The notes: generated by a model not told the origin, from the sequence alone. Counted from the stretch's first letter, positions 9,045 through 18,373 are shown. The stretch is DNA of 64,000 nucleotides from an uncultured Cycloclasticus sp. (GCA_913060865.1 CAJXTU010000007.1:1-64000), one strand, 5' to 3'. Translations and numbers: made by a program.

Positions 9045-11048
9045 ATGTTTAAAAAAATACTAATAGCAAACCGTGGTGAAATCGCTTGCCGAGTTATCTC
9101 CACACTTAAGAAAATGGGCATCACCAGTGTGGCCGTTTATTCAGACGCCGACCGCGACGCACGCCATGTTAAGCTAGCCGATGAGGCTTATCATATTGGT
9201 GGTTCACGCCCTGACGAATCATACCTAAAAGCAGACGTATTATTGGCATTAGCTAAAAAGGTTAACGTTGATGCGATTCACCCTGCGTATGGCTTTTTAT
9301 CTGAAAACAGCAGCTTTGCGCGTGCGTGTCCAGAAGCTGGCATTGCCTTTATTGGCCCTTCTGCTGAATCCATCGAAAAGATGGGCGCTAAAGATGCCTC
9401 GAAAGCACTGATGGAAACGGCCGATGTACCCGTTGTACCCGGTTACCACGGTGCAAACCAGGACCCTGATTACCTACAACAACAAGCGGAAAAAGTTGGT
9501 TTTCCTTTACTGATTAAAGCGGTTTCTGGCGGCGGTGGTAAAGGTATGCGTGTGGTTAATAACACTACTGAGTTTGCTGAATTGCTAGATTCTGTAAAAC
9601 GCGAAGCGCTTAACGCGTTTGCTGACGATCGCGTATTGCTTGAACGTTATATCAGCAAACCTCGTCATATTGAGTTCCAAGTATTTGGTGATTCACATGA
9701 AAACTATGTCCATTTACACGAACGTGAATGTTCTTTACAGCGTCGTCATCAAAAAATTATCGAAGAAACGCCATCACCTTTCCTAGACGAAGATACTCGT
9801 CAAGCAATGGGTGTTGCTGCTGTTAATGCGGCGCGTGCCATTAGCTATTTAGGTGCTGGAACTATCGAGTTTATTGTCGGTGAAGATCGTTCATTTTACT
9901 TTATGGAAATGAACACACGTCTTCAAGTGGAACACCCTGTTACCGAAATGGTCACCGGGCAAGACTTGGTCGAATGGCAAGTTCGTGTCGCAGCTGGTCA
10001 AGCCCTACCCTTAAAGCAAGAGCAAATAACCAGCACAGGGCATTCCTTTGAAACACGTTTATACGCGGAAAACCCTAATAATTTATTTCTGCCCTCTACC
10101 GGCAAACTGCATCACTTACGTTTCCCAACAACCGACAAAAACTTGCGCGTTGAAACGGGTGTAGAACAAGGTGACACCATCAGTGTGTTTTATGACCCGA
10201 TGATCGCTAAACTGGTGGTTTGGGGTGAAGACCGTGAAGTAGCGCGCGAACGCTTACTCAATGCATTGGGTGAAAGTGGCATCATTGGCGTTGAAAACAA
10301 TATTGCTTTTTTAGAAACCTTGGCCACACACCCAGACTTCATTGAAAACAAAATTGATACGCAATATATCGATAAAAAACTAGATACCCTTCTTACTGAT
10401 AGCCAAGTTGAATTGCCAGAAAACGTATTACTTGCCGCGACGGTCAGTATTCTGCTTGACGGTAAGCAATCAGTTAATGACCTGGCAGCAATATCCGCCG
10501 ATGGTAATTCGCCATGGTTTGATACGACCGGTTGGCGACCCAATGGACAAAGCCAGCGTAGTTTATTTTTCAGTTATGAAGAAGCCGATGAAGTTGAAAT
10601 TAAGGTCACCGAAAATGCCAATCACTTTATTTTTCACTTAGACAATGATCTAGATGTAATTGCTGAATCAATAGGAAACAATGTTATCCGCCTACAAATT
10701 AATGGTAGCTGGGAACGCTTCATTACCCTTAGAAATGAGGACATGGTTCTAATTTCCTGGAAAAACCGTTGGTACGCTTTAACTGAAGTCAATCCATTCG
10801 AACCTGATCTATCAACCATTGGTGGCGCTTCAAATATTATCGCACCAATGCCTGGTAAATTATTAAAAGTGCTTGTTGCTAATGGTGATGCCGTTACTGA
10901 AGGTCAGCCACTGGCTATTATCGAAGCCATGAAAATGGAACATACCTTAAGCGCACCCTTTGACGGCGAAGTTGATCAAATATTCTATGCAGAAGAAGAC
11001 TTTGTAGAAGCCGATGCCTCCTTAATTACCTTTAAGGAACAGGAGTAA
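9045..11048 (+). CDS. mccA: Methylcrotonyl-CoA carboxylase, biotin-carboxylase (alpha) subunit
   Basis: This 667-residue protein has an N-terminal biotin carboxylase/ATP-grasp module (ANRGEIACRVI at the start; ATP-binding GGGGKGMRV; active site EMNTRLQVEHPVTE) and a C-terminal biotinyl domain with Lys630 in EAMKMEH as the biotin attachment site. The linker of about 120 residues between them is the BT region that docks the beta subunit. It carboxylates biotin using ATP and bicarbonate. The length and the mccB neighbour argue for methylcrotonyl-CoA carboxylase. The HMG-CoA lyase follows after four bases. Confidence 0.95.
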   Translation: MFKKILIANRGEIACRVISTLKKMGITSVAVYSDADRDARHVKLADEAYHIGGSRPDESYLKADVLLALAKKVNVDAIHPAYGFLSENSSFARACPEAGIAFIGPSAESIEKMGAKDASKALMETADVPVVPGYHGANQDPDYLQQQAEKVGFPLLIKAVSGGGGKGMRVVNNTTEFAELLDSVKREALNAFADDRVLLERYISKPRHIEFQVFGDSHENYVHLHERECSLQRRHQKIIEETPSPFLDEDTRQAMGVAAVNAARAISYLGAGTIEFIVGEDRSFYFMEMNTRLQVEHPVTEMVTGQDLVEWQVRVAAGQALPLKQEQITSTGHSFETRLYAENPNNLFLPSTGKLHHLRFPTTDKNLRVETGVEQGDTISVFYDPMIAKLVVWGEDREVARERLLNALGESGIIGVENNIAFLETLATHPDFIENKIDTQYIDKKLDTLLTDSQVELPENVLLAATVSILLDGKQSVNDLAAISADGNSPWFDTTGWRPNGQSQRSLFFSYEEADEVEIKVTENANHFIFHLDNDLDVIAESIGNNVIRLQINGSWERFITLRNEDMVLISWKNRWYALTEVNPFEPDLSTIGGASNIIAPMPGKLLKVLVANGDAVTEGQPLAIIEAMKMEHTLSAPFDGEVDQIFYAEEDFVEADASLITFKEQE

Positions 11049-11052
11049 AGCC

Positions 11053-11952
11053 ATGCTTCATACTTACCCTAGCCATGTAAGAATCGTGGAGGTTGCACCG
11101 CGTGATGGTCTGCAAAACATTAAAACGAATGTATCAACTGAGGTTAAAACCACATTGATCAACAAACTATGTGACGCCGGTATTAAAGACATTGAAGTGA
11201 CCAGCTTTGTTAGCCCAAAGTGGGTACCACAAATGGCCGATGCGGCGGACATTCTTAAGCAATTAACGCCTAGAGAAGACACTGCATACATCGTATTAAC
11301 GCCCAACCTTCGCGGGTTTGATCGCGCGATTGAAAGTGGCGCTAAAGAAGTCGCTATTTTTGCTGCTGCGTCAGAAACCTTCAGCCAAAAAAATACTAAT
11401 TGCAGTATTGCTGAATCGCTCGAACGCTTTGAACCGATCATGCTCAAGGCCGCTGAACTGGGTATTCGCGTTAGAGGTTATACCTCCTGCGTTATAGGTT
11501 GCCCCTATGAAGGCGATGTTGCGGTTTCTGAGGTTGTTCGAGTCACCAAAGCACTCATCGATATGGGCTGCTACGAAGTATCGCTAGGCGACACCATAGG
11601 CATAGGAACACCGACAAAAGCACGCGAAATGATCGCTGCTGTCATAAAAGAAGTACCCGCAGAAAAACTCGCCCTACACTTCCATGATACCCGCGGCCAA
11701 GCCTTGGCTAATATTTTGGCATGCCTTGAGTACGGTGTGCCTAACATTGATTCTTCAGTCGCTGGTCTTGGCGGTTGCCCTTATGCTGCAGGCGCATCGG
11801 GTAATGTTTCAACTGAAGACGTTGTTTACATGCTGCATGGCATGGGCATTGAAACGGGTATTAATTTAGAACAATTAGTCGCCGCTGGGTACTACATTAC
11901 AGATCAAATTGATTGCAGTAACAATAGTAAAGTTGCTGCGGTCTACAAATAA
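11053..11952 (+). CDS. mvaB: Hydroxymethylglutaryl-CoA lyase
   Basis: This 299-residue TIM-barrel lyase has the HMGL-like signatures: EVAPRDGLQN (Arg17 and Asp18), metal-site HFHD at 209-212, and the C-terminal loop GLGGCPYAAGASGN with catalytic Cys242. It cleaves HMG-CoA to acetyl-CoA and acetoacetate, the last carbon-splitting step of leucine degradation. It is tightly packed after mccA and followed 35 bases later by CoA-transferase subunits that can activate the acetoacetate product. Confidence 0.95.
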   Translation: MLHTYPSHVRIVEVAPRDGLQNIKTNVSTEVKTTLINKLCDAGIKDIEVTSFVSPKWVPQMADAADILKQLTPREDTAYIVLTPNLRGFDRAIESGAKEVAIFAAASETFSQKNTNCSIAESLERFEPIMLKAAELGIRVRGYTSCVIGCPYEGDVAVSEVVRVTKALIDMGCYEVSLGDTIGIGTPTKAREMIAAVIKEVPAEKLALHFHDTRGQALANILACLEYGVPNIDSSVAGLGGCPYAAGASGNVSTEDVVYMLHGMGIETGINLEQLVAAGYYITDQIDCSNNSKVAAVYK

Positions 11953-11987
11953 CACTTATATAAAAATAATTAAACAGGAGTAAGGCC

Positions 11988-12689
11988 ATGAGTGGTTTTA
12001 ACAAAGTGGTATCCAGCTATCAAGAAGCAATGGTTGGGCTAACAGATGATATGACCATTATTGCCGGTGGTTTTGGGCTTTGTGGTATTCCCGAAGGCTT
12101 AATTAGTGAAATTAAGCATATGGGCGTAAAAGGCTTAACCATCGTATCCAATAATTGTGGTACCGATAATTTCGGTTTAGGCATATTATTAGAAGACAAA
12201 CAAATTAAAAAAATGGTGTCGTCGTATGTTGGCGAAAATGCTGAATTTGAACGCCAATACTTATCTGGTGAGCTAGACGTTGAGCTAACACCACAAGGTA
12301 CATTAGCTGAAAAAATGCGTGCCGGTGGTGCAGGCATTCCCGCTTTTTATACCGCCACGGGTGTTGGAACCCCGGTGGCAGAAGGTAAAGAAGTTAAGCA
12401 GTTTAATGGCCGAGACTATATCTTAGAAGAAAGTGTTACCGGTAACTTTGCCATTGTAAAAGCTTGGAAAGCCGACAAAATCGGTAACCTTATTTACCGT
12501 GATACCGCCATGAACTTTAACCCAATGGCAGCAACCGCCGGCAAAATAACCGTGGTAGAGGTTGAAGAAATCGTTGAGGTGGGTGAACTTGATCCAAACC
12601 ACATCCATACGCCCGGCATTTATGTTAACCGCATCATTAAAGGGTCTTTCGATAAGCGTATCGAAAAAATAACCCTAGCAAAAAATTAA
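11988..12689 (+). CDS. scoA: 3-oxoacid CoA-transferase subunit A
   Basis: This 233-residue CoA-transferase family I alpha chain shows [15 protein letters not shown] (CoA-binding glycine loop), [12 protein letters not shown], and the [26 protein letters not shown] segment. Length and motifs fit succinyl-CoA:3-ketoacid CoA-transferase subunit A; AtoD-type acetate CoA-transferase is the close alternative. With subunit B it transfers CoA to acetoacetate to form acetoacetyl-CoA for the thiolase encoded earlier in the operon. A good AGGAG ribosome site precedes the ATG. Confidence 0.92.
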   Translation: MSGFNKVVSSYQEAMVGLTDDMTIIAGGFGLCGIPEGLISEIKHMGVKGLTIVSNNCGTDNFGLGILLEDKQIKKMVSSYVGENAEFERQYLSGELDVELTPQGTLAEKMRAGGAGIPAFYTATGVGTPVAEGKEVKQFNGRDYILEESVTGNFAIVKAWKADKIGNLIYRDTAMNFNPMAATAGKITVVEVEEIVEVGELDPNHIHTPGIYVNRIIKGSFDKRIEKITLAKN

Positions 12690-12699
12690 GGAGCCTCAC

Positions 12700-13362
12700 A
12701 TGTCATTAAATCGTGATCAAATTGCCATGCGAGTGGCTCAAGAACTTCAAGACGGGTATTACGTCAACCTTGGTATTGGCATTCCAACCCTAGTCGCAAA
12801 CTACGTCCCTAGCGATATCGAGGTGATGTTGCAATCAGAAAATGGCCTGCTGGGTATTGGCCCCTACCCAACCGAAGATCAAGTTGATGCCGACATGATC
12901 AACGCAGGCAAAGAAACCGTTACCGCCGCTGTAGGTGCTTCAATATTTTCATCCGCAGAAAGCTTTGCGATGATTCGCGGCGGCCACGTGGATTTAACCG
13001 TACTCGGCGCATTTGAGGTTGATCAACATGGCAATATTGCCTCTTATATGATTCCCGGTAAACTGGTTAAAGGAATGGGTGGCGCAATGGATTTAGTCGC
13101 TGGCGCGGATAATATTATTGTCACTATGAGCCACGCCGATAAGCGCGATAATTCTAAATTACTAGAAAATTGTACTCTTCCTTTAACAGGTGTTGGCTGC
13201 GTTAAGCGCGTGGTTACCAATCTTGCAGTAATGGAAATTAAAGATGGCGCCTTCCACTTACTAGAACGTGCACCCGGTGTTAGTGTTGAAGAAATTCAAC
13301 AAAAAACTGCAGGCAAGCTAGTCGTTCCCGACAATGTACCCGAAATGTCTTTTGGCCAATAA
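12700..13362 (+). CDS. scoB: 3-oxoacid CoA-transferase subunit B
   Basis: This 220-residue beta chain carries Glu47 in LQSENGLLGIGPYP, the catalytic glutamate of family I CoA-transferases, and the GIGIPTLVANYVP loop. The segment KGMGGAMDLVAGADN is also conserved in the family. It starts ten bases after subunit A with AAGGAG before the ATG. It is the last gene of the ivd operon; no convincing terminator is seen directly after it, and about 510 bases without an intact gene follow. Confidence 0.93.
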   Translation: MSLNRDQIAMRVAQELQDGYYVNLGIGIPTLVANYVPSDIEVMLQSENGLLGIGPYPTEDQVDADMINAGKETVTAAVGASIFSSAESFAMIRGGHVDLTVLGAFEVDQHGNIASYMIPGKLVKGMGGAMDLVAGADNIIVTMSHADKRDNSKLLENCTLPLTGVGCVKRVVTNLAVMEIKDGAFHLLERAPGVSVEEIQQKTAGKLVVPDNVPEMSFGQ

Positions 13363-13510
13363 AAGACTCTTAATAACATAGGCCCATGCTCCAAAATGCC
13401 TGTCATAATTCATGATCGGTTAAATTAACAGGTTAATACAATAACGGCAGAAACGAGCTAAAGAGCATCTGAGTAAATCTATACTACAAACAACTACCAG
13501 TGCTATAACA

Positions 13511-13675
13511 GGCATTATTGATTATATAATCGGGTAATATAGCCAAATTAGACCTCACCAACATAATCATGGCCTTGCGCTGAATACTGCTGAGAAAACC
13601 TACTACGCCGAATATAAAACCCTTGCTAGTAAAATTGACCACTACATTGCGCGCCTTCAGCGCAACAAACTTTAA
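13511..13675 (+). pseudogene. IS3-family transposase remnant (C-terminal end)
   Basis: This stretch translates to GIIDYIIG, a TAA stop at 13535, then YSQIRPHQHNHGL and about 30 further residues ending NKL and a stop. The pattern DYI..(F/Y)YN.(I)RPHQHN.GL is the end of the DDE integrase domain in IS3-type OrfB proteins. Only the last ~55 codons remain, with an in-frame stop, and no inverted repeats or start were found. It is a decayed element left between the leucine operon and the transporter gene. The rest of the 13363-13876 gap holds no gene that I can recognise. Confidence 0.65.
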
Positions 13676-13805
13676 TAGAGATTCTATCAATGCTTAAAAC
13701 ACTATAGCGCCTTCCTCCATAGAGCACTGTGAGTGCCCTCAATTCAACGGATACATTAAATAACCGAGTATTGTATGAAATAGTAAAAATATGAACGTGT
13801 ATTTC

Positions 13806-13861
13806 TGCTCTAATAGAGCAAATAAGTTATTACAAGCCCGCTTTTTGAGCGGCGTTTTTTT
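13806..13861 (+). terminator. Hairpin plus intrinsic terminator just before the DMT gene
   Basis: A 6-bp hairpin TGCTCT-AAT-AGAGCA (13806-13820) is followed by an AT-rich stretch and then by the stem CCGCT/AGCGG (13838-13842 and 13848-13852), with a run of seven Ts ending at 13861. The terminator lies only 15 bases before the ATG of the next gene on the same strand, and no intact gene precedes it within 440 bases. It either ends a small untranslated RNA or acts as an attenuator in the leader of the transporter gene. Confidence 0.6.
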
Positions 13862-13876
13862 AAGGGTAAAAAAAAC

Positions 13877-14779
13877 ATGGATAAAGAAACAATAAAAGCG
13901 CTAGCCTATTTGAATATAGCCAGCATCCTATGGGGAGGTAATGTTTTTTTTGGTAGCTACCTTAAAGACTATTTAGGCCCATGGAGCATCATGAGTGTGC
14001 GAATGGTGATTGGTAGTCTTATTTTTTTATTTTTATTACACAAAGCCGGCCAGCTTAAAGGTGTTACCCGTTTACTTAGCTGGAAAGAAGTTTTTCTAAT
14101 TGCACTATCCGGCACGGTGGCTTATCAAGCGTCTGTTTATTTCGGTTTGCGCCATACTACAGCTATCAATGTAGGCTTGATTAATTCGCTAGCACCCATT
14201 GCTGTTGCCTTTGCTGCTGCGTTTTATTTAAAAGAAAACTTAGGTAGGCAGCACTGGATAGCCGCCTTTGTCTCGGTTATTGGCTTGGTATTTATTTTAA
14301 GTCAAGGGAGTTTAGAGAGCCTTTATGCGCTTAGTTTTAATAAGGGCGACCTGTTTATTTTAGGCTCCATTTTTATTTGGGCTGTTTATAGTGTTGCTGC
14401 CAAACTGGCCATGGGGAAAGCATCACCTCTTGTAGTAACGGCGTTAGGTATTTTATTATCCACATTTATCGTATTACCCCTTGGCTTATACGAAGCGAAT
14501 TACCTGATAACACCCGTTATTAACACTAACGTTATAATGGCCGTTATTTTTATCGGTGTTGGCCCAACCGTCTTATCCTTGTTGTTTTGGAATAAAGGGG
14601 TGATGGTTATTGGCCCTGCTCGAGCATCATTATTTCTTAATATGGTCCCTATTTACGTCATCGTATTGTCGTCTTACTTATTGGATGAAACACTACACAG
14701 TTATCAACTAATAGGCATGGTGCTCATTATTGGTGGTAGCCTTTATGCCAATAGACAAAAGGCAGACAAAAAAACGTAA
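13877..14779 (+). CDS. EamA/DMT superfamily transporter
   Basis: This 300-residue protein has about ten predicted membrane helices arranged as two EamA repeats (roughly 7-140 and 155-293). Family features include ILWGGNVFFGSYL near the start and LINSLAPIAVAFAAAFYLKE at the end of the first repeat, with YVIVLSSYLLDE in the equivalent place of the second. Such proteins move small metabolites or amino acids across the inner membrane. The substrate is unknown. It stands alone, preceded by a terminator-like leader, and is not clearly part of the catabolic operons on either side. Confidence 0.87.
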   Translation: MDKETIKALAYLNIASILWGGNVFFGSYLKDYLGPWSIMSVRMVIGSLIFLFLLHKAGQLKGVTRLLSWKEVFLIALSGTVAYQASVYFGLRHTTAINVGLINSLAPIAVAFAAAFYLKENLGRQHWIAAFVSVIGLVFILSQGSLESLYALSFNKGDLFILGSIFIWAVYSVAAKLAMGKASPLVVTALGILLSTFIVLPLGLYEANYLITPVINTNVIMAVIFIGVGPTVLSLLFWNKGVMVIGPARASLFLNMVPIYVIVLSSYLLDETLHSYQLIGMVLIIGGSLYANRQKADKKT

Positions 14780-14978
14780 TTTCTCGTGCCAAAGGCCAAA
14801 CAATAATAGATGTTAGAATACTGTTACGACTCTCAGGGTCGTGTTATACGTCAGCCGCTTATGTTTTTTTTGACATCAGCTGACATTCAACATGTATTCG
14901 CTAGGCTCATTCTAAAACTTTTTTATTCCCTTTATTCGCTTATTTCTTTACTTAGCGACGCTTCCTTTGGTATTATTT

Positions 14979-14992
14979 CTAACAATTGTTAG
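14979..14992. promoter_or_regulatory. Perfect 14-bp palindrome upstream of ACAD operon
   Basis: CTAACAATTGTTAG is a perfect palindrome 36 bases before the ATG of the ACAD at 15029. A TATTAT that could be a -10 box lies two bases upstream (14971-14976), so a bound protein would block initiation. The same CTAAC-N4-GTTAG form occurs before ivd, before the ACAD at 18374 and before the class III CoA-transferase at 30954-32099. It is probably the operator of a shared acyl-CoA regulator. Confidence 0.6.
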
Positions 14993-15028
14993 GTTTTAAA
15001 GCAGCTTTACTTATTCCAAGGAAATCGA

Positions 15029-16165
15029 ATGGATTTTAGTTTTTCAGCAGAACATCAATTACTTAGAGAAACGGTTAGACGGTTTTCTGAAACCGAACTC
15101 GCCCCACTGGTGCGAGAAGCTGATGATAATGAGGTTTTCCCGCGTGAGCTTTTTCCCAAATGGGGTGAAATGGGCCTCATTGCTGCGCGATACCCTGAAG
15201 CGGATGGCGGTGGTGGCTTTGACAAAATAGCTGATTGCATTATTCGCGAGGAAACCAGCCGAGTGTGCCAAGCCTTTGCTTCATCTTTATCGGCACATAG
15301 TCACCTTGGGATTTGGCCTATCTGGCGAATTGGAACTGAGGCGCAAAAAGAGCAATATTTAAAGCCGGCTATGGCAGGGCTAAAAGTATCGTGCTTTGGC
15401 TTAAGTGAGCCCGATGGAGGCTCTAATATTCGTGCGCTTAAAACCCATGCTAAAAAGGTAGATGGCGGGTATATTATTAATGGTAGTAAGTTGTATATAA
15501 CCAATGCACCGATGGCTGATTTCATGTTGCTCGCTGCTCGTACATCGCCCGAAATGAGTGCTAAAAGCATCAGTTTATTTATTGTTGATTTACCTTCAAA
15601 ACAGGTTGAAATACAAAAGCTTGCTAAAGAAAGTATTCGCGCTTCTGAAACAGGTTTAATCTTCATTGACGATTTATTTGTACCTGATGATGCTCTACTG
15701 GGCGAACAAGAAGGGACTTACCCCATTATTCTTGAATCATTAACCGAAAACCGAGTCGGTGTTTCTGCTAACTGTTTAGGCATGGCTACAGCGGCATTTG
15801 AAGAAGCGGAACGTTATGCCCATGAACGCATTATTTCAGACCAACCCATCGGAAAATTTCAGTCAATTGGCCATAAGTTAGCCAATATGTCAGCTGAAAT
15901 TGAGGCCGCAAGATGGATGGTTTATCACGGTGCTTGGTTAACCGACAACAACACTTTAGATAATGCGATGGCCGCAAAAATCAAACTCATTGCCAGTGAA
16001 ATGGCGGTTAAGGTTAGCGAAGACGCTATACGTATTTTAGGTGGCGCAGGTATTATGCGCGACTATCCAGTTGGTCGTATCCATCGAGATAGCCTGCTTT
16101 ATATCATTGGTGAAGGAACCAGTGAAATTCAACGAAACATCATTGCACGTTCATTAGGTTTTTAA
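15029..16165 (+). CDS. Acyl-CoA dehydrogenase
   Basis: This 378-residue ACAD has [16 protein letters not shown] and [18 protein letters not shown] in the middle domain. The C-terminal catalytic glutamate is in the canonical place, [23 protein letters not shown]. The alternative IVD position reads TENRVGV, so the base is the short/medium-chain type. A CCAAGGAAAT ribosome site precedes the ATG. The stop is five bases before the acyl-CoA synthetase-like gene, so the two form an operon: one activates or deactivates acyl-CoA, the other oxidises it. Substrate is not evident from sequence. Confidence 0.92.
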   Translation: MDFSFSAEHQLLRETVRRFSETELAPLVREADDNEVFPRELFPKWGEMGLIAARYPEADGGGGFDKIADCIIREETSRVCQAFASSLSAHSHLGIWPIWRIGTEAQKEQYLKPAMAGLKVSCFGLSEPDGGSNIRALKTHAKKVDGGYIINGSKLYITNAPMADFMLLAARTSPEMSAKSISLFIVDLPSKQVEIQKLAKESIRASETGLIFIDDLFVPDDALLGEQEGTYPIILESLTENRVGVSANCLGMATAAFEEAERYAHERIISDQPIGKFQSIGHKLANMSAEIEAARWMVYHGAWLTDNNTLDNAMAAKIKLIASEMAVKVSEDAIRILGGAGIMRDYPVGRIHRDSLLYIIGEGTSEIQRNIIARSLGF

Positions 16166-16170
16166 CGTAT

Positions 16171-17526
16171 ATGTCTACCCTAACATCACTTTTTGAAGCC
16201 GGCTCTGTGGCTATTGTTGGCGCTTCCGACAATCCACATAAAATCGGCGGTCGCCCTGTTGCCTATATGAAACGCCTTAATTACCAAGGTAAATTAATAC
16301 CCATCAATCCAAAAGCCGATGTCATACAGGGTTTACCGGCTAAACGTTCTTTACTAGAGCTTGATACGCCAGTTGACTTAGCTGTTGTGGCTGTCCCAGA
16401 TACCTTAGTTGAAAAAGTTATCAAAGAAGGTCTTAGCGTCGGCATTAAAAACTTTGTTGTCTTTGCCTCGGGTTATGCCGAAATTAATCAGCAGGGTTTA
16501 GAAAAACAACGTCAATTACAAGCTCTTTTCGATGGCACACAAGCTCGCTTGCTGGGCCCAAATTGTCTGGGTTTCATCAATACTGAAACTCAACTCGTTG
16601 CCTCCTTCACTACCGCTATGGAGCAACATCCACTTAAAACGGGAGGATTAAGTTTTGCTGGACATAGTGGTGCATTAGGGGCTTATTGGCTTGATAAAAC
16701 CATTCATGCTGAGATTGGTGTTAGTAAGTGGATTTCTAGTGGTAATGAAGCCAATTTACCATTGGACGAAATTGTGGACTACCTCGCGACTGACCCACAA
16801 ACCACTATTATTTCTTTATACATTGAAGAAATTCGCCATCCTGATAAATTTGAAAACGCGCTGTTACTCGCGAAAAAGAATAACAAACCGGTGATTGCGT
16901 TAAAAGGTGGGAAAACAGCTGCCGGCGCACGTGCAACAGCAGCCCACACCGCATCGAATCCGCTTAAAGGTGTTGGTTACGCCGCTATCTTTAAACGCAC
17001 AGGCGTTATAGAAGTTCAGTCATTAAGCGAAATGATCGACTGTAGCCAGTTTTATGCAAAAGGCCTTACATTGTTTGGCAATAAGGTCGGTATTATTTCT
17101 ATTTCCGGTGGCGCAGGCGTTCTATTAAGTGACCAATTAGAAGCAAACGGCCTATCAATTACTGGCTTTAGCGATGAGCTTTACACAACAATGGAGCCCT
17201 TACTACCCTCCTTCAGTACGGTTCAAAACCCAGTTGATTTAACCGCAGCGCTTGTCGCACGACCTGAAATGCTTCGCGAAACTACCCAACAACTCGTCGA
17301 CTCAACGGAGTTTGATGCAGTAGTTATTTTTATGGGCCTAATGGATAGTGTGGCGCAACAACTTACCGATGCCTTACTCAAACTTAAAAGTGAGCCTAGT
17401 TGTCCAGTTTTTCTAATTTGGATGGGCGGCAATAAAGCCTTGTTAACACAGATAGCTCAACACGGTATTTTAGTTTTTGAAGAAATTCCGGACTTGGTGA
17501 CTTTATTATCTAACGTTAAACCTTAA
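16171..17526 (+). CDS. NDP-forming acyl-CoA synthetase, alpha-subunit-like (CoA-binding plus ligase domains)
   Basis: This 451-residue protein begins with a CoA-binding Rossmann domain (SVAIVGASDNPHKIGGRPVAYM), continues with a succinyl-CoA-ligase-like flavodoxin domain (LGPNCLGFIN, SFAGHSGALGAYWL) and a second such domain. The segment GGKTAAGARATAAHTAS carries His259, in the position of the phosphohistidine of ADP-forming acetyl-CoA synthetases. The ATP-grasp beta module that most bacterial homologues have fused at the C-terminus is absent, and no partner gene is adjacent. It may work with a beta subunit encoded elsewhere. It follows an ACAD by five bases and overlaps the convergent Nudix gene by four. 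Confidence 0.82.
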   Translation: MSTLTSLFEAGSVAIVGASDNPHKIGGRPVAYMKRLNYQGKLIPINPKADVIQGLPAKRSLLELDTPVDLAVVAVPDTLVEKVIKEGLSVGIKNFVVFASGYAEINQQGLEKQRQLQALFDGTQARLLGPNCLGFINTETQLVASFTTAMEQHPLKTGGLSFAGHSGALGAYWLDKTIHAEIGVSKWISSGNEANLPLDEIVDYLATDPQTTIISLYIEEIRHPDKFENALLLAKKNNKPVIALKGGKTAAGARATAAHTASNPLKGVGYAAIFKRTGVIEVQSLSEMIDCSQFYAKGLTLFGNKVGIISISGGAGVLLSDQLEANGLSITGFSDELYTTMEPLLPSFSTVQNPVDLTAALVARPEMLRETTQQLVDSTEFDAVVIFMGLMDSVAQQLTDALLKLKSEPSCPVFLIWMGGNKALLTQIAQHGILVFEEIPDLVTLLSNVKP

Positions 17527-18278
17527 GCCCGTTTTTGAAAAACCGGATATTCCACTTCGCCTTCGGCTAAATTGATAGTAACGGAAACGGGTTTGCCTTG
17601 ATCCCCCCAATTCATAATAGGCTCAGTAACCGGAATATTGCCCTGATTTTTTGCAAAGGCCAATACATCGTCGCTGGTATTAAATTTAGAGAGCCGTTTA
17701 AGCTGCACGTGTGTTACGGGCATTAATTTCACCTTGCCTTGGTCATAAAGGGACAAAATATCCTCCGGTAATGCCCAGCAAGACGAATCTGTTTCTTTAT
17801 TATCGTGCGCAATATCGTGATCAAGTAATGCTTTAGTCAGAAAAAAGCGTGTATCAAAGCGTTTTGGTGCGCCATCAGGCGTTATCCAATGATCATAAAA
17901 GATAACATTATCTAAATCTAACGACGCCGCGTGTTCCGCTAATAGCATTTCAAAACTTAATTCACCATCATGCAATTTATGCCGTGATGAGCTATTAATC
18001 ACAGCAGTTGTATTCACATTGGCCGCCAAAATACCCGCCTCTTCCAAGGTTTCTCTTAGCGCAGCTACTTTACAGGCCAACAATTTAGAATCCGTCTGTT
18101 GTTCAAAAAAACAAGCATTCGTTGTGCTCAAGCCATGGTCTGCTTCATCAACAGCGCCTCCTGGAAAAACATAAGCTCCTGCGGCAAAACCTGATGTTTT
18201 AACTCGACGAAGCATACAAACTTCCAAGCCGTTGCTTGAGTCCCTTAATAGTATTAGCGCGGCCGCTTCTCTAATCAT
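17523..18278 (-). CDS. NUDT19-like Nudix hydrolase, probable CoA/acyl-CoA diphosphatase
   Basis: This 251-residue protein has a Nudix box split by an insertion: FPGGAVDEAD at about 38-47 and REtlEEaGI at about 75-83, about twenty residues further apart than in the standard 23-residue box. That split is the feature of the NUDT19/RP2 group, peroxisomal hydrolases that cleave CoA and acyl-CoA to acyl-phosphopantetheine and 3',5'-ADP. A run of VPVTEP-like C-terminal residues shows no second domain. Its position between two acyl-CoA gene units, on the opposite strand, supports control of CoA ester pools. Substrate is inferred. Confidence 0.75.
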   Translation of the reverse strand: MIREAAALILLRDSSNGLEVCMLRRVKTSGFAAGAYVFPGGAVDEADHGLSTTNACFFEQQTDSKLLACKVAALRETLEEAGILAANVNTTAVINSSSRHKLHDGELSFEMLLAEHAASLDLDNVIFYDHWITPDGAPKRFDTRFFLTKALLDHDIAHDNKETDSSCWALPEDILSLYDQGKVKLMPVTHVQLKRLSKFNTSDDVLAFAKNQGNIPVTEPIMNWGDQGKPVSVTINLAEGEVEYPVFQKRA

Positions 18279-18337
18279 TTTTGCCTTGTTTTATTGGAGG
18301 TTAATTACTCGCTTTGTCAGCGTACAAGGATCATAAT

Positions 18338-18351
18338 ATAACAAGTGTTTG
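18338..18351. promoter_or_regulatory. Imperfect CTAAC-N4-GTTAG site upstream of ACAD
   Basis: ATAACAAGTGTTTG matches the palindrome seen before the other acyl-CoA units at 8 of 10 defined positions. It lies 22 bases before the GTG start at 18374 and directly after an AT-rich CATAATAT that could hold a -10 box. This is the weakest of the matches and could be chance. Confidence 0.35.
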
Positions 18352-18373
18352 GTAGACTTGCAGGAGTTTAAGT

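Noticed and set aside
14810..14992. 60-codon frame between the DMT gene and the ACAD
   Set aside because: No ribosome site, no recognisable domain, and it runs across the palindromic operator.
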